From positions 1 through 12,688 of the forward strand of contig JAAAOH010000117.1 in assembly GCA_009908925.1 (NCBI GenBank): a DNA stretch of 12,688 nt, written 5' to 3'. How positions within the stretch are numbered: the first letter of the stretch is position 1; the number at the start of each line of letters is the position of its first letter. Shown in pieces: positions 1 through 5,704 of this stretch. The stretch is from Spirochaetota bacterium. Lineage in GTDB: Bacteria > Spirochaetota > Spirochaetia > DSM-27196 > PWMO01. A program made the position numbers and the translations under genes. The notes beneath the pieces are model-generated. The model made no database searches and had not been told where the DNA came from. It saw nothing but the letters and a program-made list of their open reading frames with translations.

Positions 1-1
1 C

Positions 2-325
2 ATCACCTTCGAGGCCGCGGCGGCACGCATGCGCTATCTCATGGAGGAAGGCCGCAAGGGCCTCGAGGAGCCGGTAACAGTCGACGATAGCTGGATCGTT
101 CGTGTCAGCGAGGCCCGGGGGTTTCTCGCCTCACCGTTCGAGGACGGCATTTTCCGGAAAGTGAACTGCCAGGTGCAGCTCGCGCCCGGCGGGAAGCCGG
201 CCGGTGACGAGATCCTCTTTTCCGAGTTATCACTCCATCTTTTCGAGAAGTATCACTTCCTCGAAGGACTGGGATCGTCCTTCCGAAGCGAGCCCGCACA
301 AATGAAAAAGGTCTTGAAACTCTAA
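2..325 (+). CDS. C-terminal part of an unrecognised protein (5' end outside window)
   Basis: The frame is open from the left edge through about 107 codons to a TAA stop at 323-325. The first ATG (29) is internal to this open frame, so the gene most likely begins upstream of the window. I do not recognise the family. The visible part is soluble, mixed alpha/beta in character, with charged and hydrophobic residues alternating and no membrane segment. It contains a run ending in FEDGIFRKVNCQVQLAPGG, then an amphipathic stretch rich in Leu, Phe and Glu, and a short basic tail ending KKVLKL. There are no cysteine pairs, no nucleotide-binding motif and no repeats. It lies on the same strand as the next gene, 84 bases away, with a possible promoter in the gap. 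The codon use fits the neighbours and supports a real gene. Confidence 0.6.
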   Translation: MTFEAAAARMRYLMEEGRKGLEEPVTVDDSWIVRVSEARGFLASPFEDGIFRKVNCQVQLAPGGKPAGDEILFSELSLHLFEKYHFLEGLGSSFRSEPAQMKKVLKL

Positions 326-333
326 TTTCAGTG

Positions 334-362
334 TTGACGTAAACTCCTCCACCGGTTATCCT
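334..362 (+). promoter_or_regulatory. Candidate sigma70-type promoter for the cyclic-di-GMP gene
   Basis: TTGACG at 334-339 matches five of six -35 consensus bases. TATCCT at 357-362 matches four of six -10 bases. The spacer is 17 bases. Transcription would begin near 369, giving a leader of roughly 40 bases. The -10 box lies inside the left arm of the inverted repeat at 348-406, so a transcript from this promoter would lack most of that arm, while read-through from upstream would carry all of it. Confidence 0.4.
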
Positions 363-406
363 GAATCAGTAAGAGGCCGTTCACGCGGCCTCGGATAATC
401 GGTGGA
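348..406 (+). promoter_or_regulatory. Long imperfect hairpin covering the ribosome binding site of the next gene
   Basis: Bases 348-361 (TCCACCGGTTATCC) pair with 393-406 (GGATAATCGGTGGA): 14 pairs, one of them a G-U wobble (355/399). Inside it, GAGGCCG (373-379) pairs perfectly with CGGCCTC (386-392) around a six-base loop. The right arms are contiguous, and the left side carries an 11-base bulge (362-372). The right arm contains GGTGGA (401-406), the only Shine-Dalgarno-like sequence before the ATG at 410, so the folded RNA would hide the site. No U-tract follows, which argues against an intrinsic terminator. A DNA operator with dyad symmetry is the other reading. Confidence 0.5.
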
Positions 407-409
407 TAT

Positions 410-2488
410 ATGCAGAACGAACGTATACTTGTCGTTGAAGACGAAAAAATCATCTCTCTCGATCTTCAGCGACGCCTTGAAAAGTTCGGCTACCAGGTAG
501 TCGGGCTTTCCGCCACCGGCACGGATGCGGTGGAGAAAGCCCACTCACTTCTCCCCGACATCATTCTCATGGATATCATGCTCGGCGGCGATATCGACGG
601 CATCGATGCCGCCCGGCAGATCAAGGAAGAGCTCGCCATTCCGGTGATCTTTCTCACCGCCTTCGCTGATGAGAAAACGCTGGCCCGGGCCAAAGAGGCC
701 GAACCCTATGGCTACGTTCTCAAGCCCTTCAAGGAGCGCGAGCTCTACACGACCATCGACATCGCTCTCTACAAGAGCAACATTCATAAGAAGCTCCAGA
801 GTCAGGAACGCTGGTTCTCGGGCATCCTGCACAGCGTCGGCGACGCCATCATCGCCACCGACGATCAGAACAACATCCAGTTCATGAACCCGGTAGCCGA
901 AACGCTGACGGGATGGCGTGAAGACGAGGCGAAGGATCTGCCTCTCAGTGACGTATTCCAGATCTTCGACAACCACACCGAGCTACGGATGCAGGTGACC
1001 GGAGAAGACCCGAAAAGCGAGAATGAGGCAACCCTCTTCTTCGAGAACGTGTACCTGAAAAACAAACAGGGCGCCCAGATCCACGTCGACGGCACGGTGG
1101 CCGCAATTCGCAGCAGCGCGGCCTTCGAGGGCCTTACCATTGCCTTCCGGGACCTCACCGATATCAAGAAGATGTCGGATACCATCGTCTACCAGGCAAG
1201 TCACGACTCGCTGACAGGTCTCGTGAATCGCACCGAGTTCATCGCGCAACTGCAGGAGCTCATCCCCAAGGTTAAGACCGGAACCCGAAGCCACGCCATC
1301 CTTCTGATCGACCTCGATCAGTTCAAGGTGATAAACGACGTCTGCGGACACTTCGCCGGGGACGAGCTACTGCGGCAGGTGTCAAACGATATCGTCGATG
1401 AGCTGCCGGAAGGCAGCATTGCGAGCCGTATGGGGGGCGATGAGTTCGCAGCCGTGCTGCTCGATATGAACATCGACCGTGCGGTAGAGGTTGCCCGCAA
1501 CGTTCACAACGCCGTGCAGCGACGCTTCATCTGGCAGAAGAACACCTTCAATATCACCGCGAGCCTCGCCGTCGTTCCCCTCGAGAAGGAGAACACCGAC
1601 ATTTACGGTGTGCTTGCTGCGGCCGACGACGCCTGCCGCCTGGCAAAAGAAAAGGGCGGCAACATGGTGCGTACCTACGAGACGACAGACCACCAGTTCC
1701 TCCGCCGTCGCGGTGAGATGCGCTGGATATCGCGGCTCACCGAGGCACTCGAGCAGGACCGCTTTGTGCTTTATTCTCAGCCCATCGCGCCGGTACGTCA
1801 GGAGCTCAGGCATAAGGCGGAGATACTGATCCGGCTGCGCGAGGACGACGGCAGCTTCGCGAATCCCGGTGAGTTCATCCCCGCCGCCGAGCGTTACAAC
1901 CTGATGCCCTATATCGACCGATGGGTCGTGCGCAACATCCTGCAGTACGAGAAGCGCACCCGCGACTCCAACGGCCATTTCGAGACCTACTGCATAAACC
2001 TCTCGGCGGCCTCCGTCGTCGACGATTCCTTCCTCGAGTTCATCATCCGAACCTTCGAAGAGACCGAGGCCGAGCCCCGCAATTTCTGCTTCGAGCTGAC
2101 CGAGACCACCGCGGTAGAGAACCTCTCCCGCGCGGTCGGGTTCATGACGCGGCTCAAGAAAATGGGGGTCACCTTCGCCCTCGACGATTTCGGAAACGGC
2201 TTCTCCTCCTTTGCCTATCTCAAGAACCTGCCGGTGGACTACCTCAAGATCGACGGTTCCTACGTGCAGGATATCGACCGTGATCCCATAGACCGGGCAA
2301 TGGTCGAGGCGGTGAACAATATCGGCCACGTGATGGGCATGAGGACGATCGCGGAGTTCGTAAGCAACGCCGAAATCCGAAAGATTCTCGAGGAGATGGG
2401 CGTAGACTACGTGCAGGGCTTCGAGATCGCCCGGCCCGGCCCACTCTCCGAGTCACACATCGAAGCAGCCTTCCACGGCACGAACTGA
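410..2488 (+). CDS. Response regulator with PAS, GGDEF and EAL domains (cyclic-di-GMP turnover)
   Basis: This 692-residue cytoplasmic protein joins a phosphorylatable receiver to enzymes that make and break cyclic di-GMP. The receiver (about 4-122) has acidic residues E10/D11, phosphoacceptor D55 in LMDIML, T83 and K105 in LKPF. A PAS domain follows (about 133-250). The GGDEF domain (about 258-425) has HDSLTGLVNR, DLDQFKVINDVCGHFAGDE and an intact RMGGDEF at 340-346. The RxxD inhibitory site expected five residues upstream is absent. The EAL domain (about 437-690) has E471 in AEILIRL (ExLxR form), N530, E562, D592/D593, K613, E649 and Q669, so all residues usually needed for phosphodiesterase activity are present. 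Both halves could be active, which is uncommon; which dominates cannot be read from sequence. There are no membrane segments, so a separate sensor kinase should signal to it. The start ATG has GGTGGA four bases upstream, inside a hairpin. The next gene begins two bases after the stop. Confidence 0.95.
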   Translation: MQNERILVVEDEKIISLDLQRRLEKFGYQVVGLSATGTDAVEKAHSLLPDIILMDIMLGGDIDGIDAARQIKEELAIPVIFLTAFADEKTLARAKEAEPYGYVLKPFKERELYTTIDIALYKSNIHKKLQSQERWFSGILHSVGDAIIATDDQNNIQFMNPVAETLTGWREDEAKDLPLSDVFQIFDNHTELRMQVTGEDPKSENEATLFFENVYLKNKQGAQIHVDGTVAAIRSSAAFEGLTIAFRDLTDIKKMSDTIVYQASHDSLTGLVNRTEFIAQLQELIPKVKTGTRSHAILLIDLDQFKVINDVCGHFAGDELLRQVSNDIVDELPEGSIASRMGGDEFAAVLLDMNIDRAVEVARNVHNAVQRRFIWQKNTFNITASLAVVPLEKENTDIYGVLAAADDACRLAKEKGGNMVRTYETTDHQFLRRRGEMRWISRLTEALEQDRFVLYSQPIAPVRQELRHKAEILIRLREDDGSFANPGEFIPAAERYNLMPYIDRWVVRNILQYEKRTRDSNGHFETYCINLSAASVVDDSFLEFIIRTFEETEAEPRNFCFELTETTAVENLSRAVGFMTRLKKMGVTFALDDFGNGFSSFAYLKNLPVDYLKIDGSYVQDIDRDPIDRAMVEAVNNIGHVMGMRTIAEFVSNAEIRKILEEMGVDYVQGFEIARPGPLSESHIEAAFHGTN

Positions 2489-2490
2489 CC

Positions 2491-3093
2491 ATGAGCGAGC
2501 TCGCAGAGGGCGGCTCGGGAGCCGGCGCCGACTCCAACAGACACGTTTTTCTCTTCGGGCAGAAGCATGCGGGCAAGAGTACCCTCGGCAGGATCGTCGC
2601 CGAGCGGCTCGGCCTGGCCTTTCTCGACCTCGACGACCTCATCGTCGAGCTCGCAAACCTCGATTACCACCCGCCGGCCGAGGACGCACGTGCGGTCTAC
2701 CGCCGCCACGGTGCCGAAGGATTCCGCGGTTTCGAGGCCCAGGCCGCCTCCCGCCTCGCCGAGCGTCTCGCGTTGGCTCCACAGACCGTCTGTGCGCTCG
2801 GCGGCGGAACCGTGCAGAACGACTCCGCCTACGGGGCGCTGGAAGCACAGGGCCACTTCGTATATCTTTACGTCGACACCGACGAGTTGTACCGGCGCGT
2901 ATCGAGAACCGGCCGGCCGGCCTTTCTCACCTCCGATGATCCGGAGGAGGAGTTCCGCCGCCTTGCCGCCGAGCGCGACCGCATCTACCGCCGCCGCGCG
3001 GATCTCGTCTGTGAACTCGACGCTCTTGGTCGCGAGGCTGCGGCCGACGCCCTGGAGCGGTACCTGTGGGAGAACGGTTTTGGCAGGCAGTAG
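2491..3093 (+). CDS. aroK: Shikimate kinase
   Basis: This 200-residue enzyme phosphorylates shikimate at the 3-hydroxyl using ATP, the fifth step of the chorismate pathway, in the cytoplasm. The P-loop is GQKHAGKST (23-31). The shikimate-binding residues are D46/D48 in FLDLDDL, R79 and E82 in GFRGFEA, and the glycine triplet G104-G106 in ALGGGTV. The lid arginine is R142 in GRPAF, and a further conserved arginine lies in the ERDRIYRRRADL segment (161-172). Two features differ from typical members: about 17 extra residues before the first strand, and a few extra residues between the DLDDL and FRGFE motifs (around 52-70), where the usual Gly-containing segment is replaced by one rich in Pro and Asp. 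The ATG lies two bases after the upstream stop with no clear Shine-Dalgarno, so translation is probably coupled. The 3' end overlaps aroC by 14 bases. Confidence 0.92.
   Translation: MSELAEGGSGAGADSNRHVFLFGQKHAGKSTLGRIVAERLGLAFLDLDDLIVELANLDYHPPAEDARAVYRRHGAEGFRGFEAQAASRLAERLALAPQTVCALGGGTVQNDSAYGALEAQGHFVYLYVDTDELYRRVSRTGRPAFLTSDDPEEEFRRLAAERDRIYRRRADLVCELDALGREAAADALERYLWENGFGRQ
3068..3073 (+). promoter_or_regulatory. Ribosome binding site that fixes the TTG start of aroC
   Basis: GGGAGA lies six bases before TTG 3080, within the end of aroK. There is no ATG or GTG near the conserved chorismate synthase N-terminus in this frame, so this site with the TTG decides the start. Confidence 0.65.
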
Positions 3094-4135
3094 CTTTGGA
3101 CATCTATTTCGCCTTACGACATTCGGAGAATCGCACGGTGGCGCCGTTGGTGTGGTAGTCGACGGGGCGACACCGGGGCTCGAGATATCGGAACCTGAAA
3201 TTCAGAAGCAGCTCGACCGGCGAAAGCCCGGACAATCCGACGTTTCCACTCCCCGGAAGGAGCCGGACATCGTCAACATGCTCTCCGGCGTGTTCCAGGG
3301 AAAGACCACCGGCACCCCGATCCTCATGATCCTCTACAACAAGGATGCGGATCCTTCGGCCTACGACGAGATCCGAAAACTCTACAGACCCGGACACGCG
3401 GACTTCACGTATCTGCAGAAATACGGCACGAGGGACTGGCGCGGCAGCGGTCGGGCCTCGGGGCGTGAGACCGCGGGGCGCGTTGCCGCCGGCACCATCG
3501 CCCGAAAGCTGTTGGCCGGCCGCGGCGTCTCCGTGCTCGCCTATACTGTCCGTGCGGGCGGGATCAGCTGCGAGTCCTTCGATCCGGACATCATCGAGCA
3601 GAACCCCATGCGGGCCTGTGACGCTGCGGCCGCCGAGCGCATGACCGCGCGTGTTGCGCAGCTCAAGGAGGCCGAGGACTCGATGGGCGGCATCGTGGAG
3701 TGCCGGGTACGGGGTGTGCAGCCCGGACTCGGAGAACCGGTGTTCGACAAGCTCGATGCGGAGCTCGCCCACGCGATGCTCTCAGTGGGCTCGGTGAAGG
3801 GGATCGAGTTCGGCGCCGGGTTTCGGGTAGCCGACATGAGCGGCAGCGAGCACAACGACGAGATGGACGCCGACGGTTTTCTCACCAACAACGCCGGGGG
3901 CATAATCGGCGGGATCTCCACGGGAAACGAAATCATCTTCCGCGTTGCGGTGAAACCCACCTCCTCCATAGCGCGGGCTCAGAAAACGGTAGATCTCGAC
4001 GGTCTGGAACGGGTAATTCGGACGGAGGGTCGACACGACGCGTGCATCTGCCCGCGGATCGTGCCGGTGGTCGAAGCGATGACCTGCCTGGTGCTCGAGG
4101 ATCACTACAAGCGCCAGGCGGCCATGCATTCCTGA
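3080..4135 (+). CDS. aroC: Chorismate synthase
   Basis: This is the last enzyme of the shikimate pathway. It converts 5-enolpyruvylshikimate 3-phosphate to chorismate using reduced FMN as cofactor and works as a cytoplasmic tetramer. From the TTG at 3080 the protein is 351 residues, the usual size, and begins MAGSSFGHLFR, matching the family's N-terminus. The conserved motifs are all present: TTFGESHG (13-20) with H19, DRRKPGQS (46-53), H106 in YRPGHADF, RGSGRASGRETAGRVAAG (121-138), the SVGSVKGIEFGAGF segment (235-248), EHNDEMDADGFLTNNAGGI (257-275), and the C-terminal RHDACICPRIVPVVEAM (318-334). The frame is open far upstream, but those codons are shadows of aroK. The overlap with aroK suggests translational coupling of two steps of one pathway. 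The intermediate enzyme (EPSP synthase) is not in this window. It is convergent with the rubredoxin gene 15 bases away, with no obvious terminator between them. Confidence 0.97.
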   Translation: MAGSSFGHLFRLTTFGESHGGAVGVVVDGATPGLEISEPEIQKQLDRRKPGQSDVSTPRKEPDIVNMLSGVFQGKTTGTPILMILYNKDADPSAYDEIRKLYRPGHADFTYLQKYGTRDWRGSGRASGRETAGRVAAGTIARKLLAGRGVSVLAYTVRAGGISCESFDPDIIEQNPMRACDAAAAERMTARVAQLKEAEDSMGGIVECRVRGVQPGLGEPVFDKLDAELAHAMLSVGSVKGIEFGAGFRVADMSGSEHNDEMDADGFLTNNAGGIIGGISTGNEIIFRVAVKPTSSIARAQKTVDLDGLERVIRTEGRHDACICPRIVPVVEAMTCLVLEDHYKRQAAMHS

Positions 4136-4150
4136 TCGTTCGGTCTCAGG

Positions 4151-4315
4151 CTACTCCTCTTCGGGAGAGAACTCATCCTTGGAGGCGCCACACATGGGGC
4201 AGACCCAGTCCTCGGGAAGACTCTCGAAGGAGGTTCCGGCCTCGATTCCGCCGTCAGGATCACCCTCTTCGGGATCGTAGATGTAGCCACAGACTTCACA
4301 AACGTATCTTTGCAT
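4151..4315 (-). CDS. Rubredoxin
   Basis: This short gene encodes 54 residues: a small cytoplasmic electron carrier with one iron bound by four cysteines. The protein starts MQRYVCEVCGYIYDPEEGD and has the two iron-binding loops C6-x-x-C9-G-Y and C39-P-x-C42-G, with the aromatic core residues Y4, Y11, Y13, F30, W37 and F49. Length and motif spacing match classical rubredoxins exactly. The ATG has a clear AAGGAG site six bases upstream (4322-4327 on the plus strand). It lies 59 bases after the stop of the DUF2400 gene on the same strand, so the two may be cotranscribed. Such proteins commonly pass electrons to peroxide- or superoxide-reducing enzymes in anaerobes; no partner is visible here. 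A rubredoxin suggests an anaerobic or microaerophilic host. Confidence 0.95.
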   Translation of the reverse strand: MQRYVCEVCGYIYDPEEGDPDGGIEAGTSFESLPEDWVCPMCGASKDEFSPEEE

Positions 4316-4374
4316 ACGACTCTCCTTGGTGCCTGGTCAATTGAAATGTGTTGCGCAGAGGATAACACAAACGA

Positions 4375-5268
4375 CTAGGTTTGTGTAGAAAAAGCGTAGC
4401 CGTCGGCCCCCAGCAGCTGCGCTCGCTCCCGGCCGGCGTCGGGATGTATACCCAGCCGCGTCAGCGAGAAATCGAAGCGGACGGGGTCGGCCGGATCGAG
4501 GCGGCGAAAGAACTCGGTGATCTCGAGGGCGGCCTTTCCGTCGGCACTCTTTCGCGAGAGAATGCCCAGTGTCGCGCAGATGCGATGCATGTGCGTGTCC
4601 ATGGGTACCACCAGACGGGAGCTCGGCACCCTCGTCCAGCCACCCGGATCCACCTCATCGGCCCTGACCAGCCAGCGAAGGAACAGGTGCCAGCGCTTCG
4701 CCGCACTCCCCCGCTTTACCTGTGCGAGAAGCAGGCCGTGGATGCCGCCGGCGTATTCGGAGAGCTCCTGCGAGAGACCGCCGAGGGCGGGGATGACCGT
4801 CGCGTCGGCCGCGGAGGTGTGCCGCAGAAAGGCGTCCTCCAGACTGCCATGCCGTCGGCGGGCCTCTGCGACGGCGTAGAGAAAATGAGAGATCTCTTCC
4901 GGTCCGAAGAATCGGTAGACGAACCCGTCGAAGCGCGCGCGAAGATCCTCAAGGGAGCTCTGTTCGAGAACGGCCGCCGGGCCCGGCCGTGAGGCCCCCG
5001 CCGTTGCGGCCGCTTCGGCGGACCCCGGACGGCAGTCGAGCCGCGCGAGTACGTCGGCGCAGACACCGAGGATGCTGCGGACGCGGCCAAGCGCAAGAGA
5101 TGCACAGATGAGGGCCACGACTTCGCGATCCGCCGAATCGGGGTAGCGCAGCACGACCTCCAGCGGATCGGGGTGGATGTAACGTGGTGAGTGGTAGCGA
5201 CGGTAGGCCTCGAGGACGACGGCCTCGGCCCGGCCGGGCGCCGCGGCACCGACGGAGGGGCTGCTCAT
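4375..5268 (-). CDS. TIGR02757 / DUF2400 family protein
   Basis: This protein of 297 residues matches the TIGR02757 (DUF2400) family, whose function is not established. Features I recognise from the family are YHSPRYIHPDPLEVVLRY (25-42), DREVVALICASLALGRV (47-63), GSAAKRWHLFLRWLVRADEV (187-206), VPMDTHMHRICATLGI (221-236), ALEITEFFRRLDPADPVRFD (247-266) and SLTRLGI (268-274). The DTHMHR segment with D224 resembles the Asp-containing loop of helix-hairpin-helix DNA glycosylases (EndoIII/HhH-GPD type). I therefore infer a DNA-repair-like fold, without knowing the substrate; no four-cysteine iron-sulphur cluster is seen at the C-terminus. The ATG at 5268 has GGGAG ten bases upstream. About 23 residues precede the first conserved motif. 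The middle (80-105) is low-complexity Ala/Gly/Pro. It is divergent from the small membrane protein gene 36 bases away. Confidence 0.85.
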   Translation of the reverse strand: MSSPSVGAAAPGRAEAVVLEAYRRYHSPRYIHPDPLEVVLRYPDSADREVVALICASLALGRVRSILGVCADVLARLDCRPGSAEAAATAGASRPGPAAVLEQSSLEDLRARFDGFVYRFFGPEEISHFLYAVAEARRRHGSLEDAFLRHTSAADATVIPALGGLSQELSEYAGGIHGLLLAQVKRGSAAKRWHLFLRWLVRADEVDPGGWTRVPSSRLVVPMDTHMHRICATLGILSRKSADGKAALEITEFFRRLDPADPVRFDFSLTRLGIHPDAGRERAQLLGADGYAFSTQT

Positions 5269-5296
5269 TTACACCCGACTCCCGACACGCTATGCT
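5268..5296 (+). promoter_or_regulatory. Promoter for the small membrane protein gene
   Basis: TTTACA (5268-5273) matches five of six -35 bases and TATGCT (5291-5296) matches four of six -10 bases, with a 17-base spacer. Only eight bases separate the -10 box from ATG 5305, so the expected start of transcription (about 5303) falls at or next to the start codon. The -35 box begins on the last base of the divergent gene's start codon complement (5266-5268), so the two starts are physically interlocked. Confidence 0.5.
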
Positions 5297-5304
5297 TCGG
5301 AGAC

Positions 5305-5688
5305 ATGCAGGAAATCGTTGCGTTCGTCGCGGATAACTTCTTCTGGGTATTCATTGGCATACTGCTGGTCAATCTACTGCAGCGCCGCTATCAGGCGACG
5401 GCCGAAAAGAAGCGGTTTGCCACGCTCTACCTGGGCATTGCCGCCTTCTTCGTCTACACCAGCGCACAGGCGCTCGTGATGTACGAGCTCTCGCCCTACT
5501 ACTTCGTGCCCATCCTGGGGCTTATAGTCGGGGTGGTGTACTACTACCGCAAGCACACCTTCCCGTTCCGCCTCCACTGTCCGCGAAGCGGCAAGCTCCT
5601 CAACCTCGAGACCATCCTCTTTCGTGATTCCAACATTCTACCCGAGTCGGAGAACGGTGACCCGCCGTCGGACACGGAGAACAACTGA
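5305..5688 (+). CDS. Small three-helix membrane protein of unknown function
   Basis: This 127-residue protein is not from a family I can name. It has three hydrophobic segments likely to span the inner membrane (about 9-25, 38-60 and 65-81). Basic loops follow the first (QRRYQATAEKKR) and the third (YRKH), and a hydrophilic tail of about 45 residues contains HCPRSGKLLNLETILFRDSN and ends acidic (ESENGD, DTENN). By the positive-inside rule, at least the loop after helix 1 and the tail after helix 3 should be cytoplasmic. A single cysteine (C92) argues against a zinc ribbon. The frame is open upstream, but ATG 5305 gives a sensible membrane N-terminus and sits just behind a promoter. A GGAG lies only two bases before the ATG, too close for normal use, which fits leaderless initiation. 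It ends 16 bases from the convergent gene that follows. Confidence 0.75.
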   Translation: MQEIVAFVADNFFWVFIGILLVNLLQRRYQATAEKKRFATLYLGIAAFFVYTSAQALVMYELSPYYFVPILGLIVGVVYYYRKHTFPFRLHCPRSGKLLNLETILFRDSNILPESENGDPPSDTENN

Positions 5689-5704
5689 GGTATGCAGCCC
5701 CCTG

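Noticed and set aside
373..392. Intrinsic terminator of the upstream gene
   Set aside because: The stem is GC-rich but no T-run follows the right arm; the sequence continues into a second stem and a start codon.
348..406. Known cyclic-di-GMP riboswitch (GEMM-I or II)
   Set aside because: The fold is a single long hairpin with one bulge; I do not see the conserved helices and tetraloop-receptor elements of those classes. A covariance-model scan would decide.
1382..2329. A 315-codon minus-strand open frame opposite the GGDEF-EAL gene
   Set aside because: The plus strand carries all catalytic motifs in this stretch; the minus frame has no recognisable domain and is explained by third-position GC bias.
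2567..3079. Upstream extension of the aroC frame, which would make a 522-residue fusion
   Set aside because: The extension is the second frame of aroK, low in family similarity; the TTG at 3080 with GGGAGA gives the standard N-terminus and length.
3104..3772. A 222-codon minus-strand frame opposite aroC
   Set aside because: It covers the conserved core of chorismate synthase and has no domain of its own.
4136..4150. Bidirectional terminator between aroC and rubredoxin
   Set aside because: The gap is 15 bases and only a four-pair stem can be drawn nearby, without a T-run.
4381..4992. A 203-codon plus-strand frame opposite the DUF2400 gene
   Set aside because: The minus-strand protein has clear family motifs throughout, so this is a shadow.
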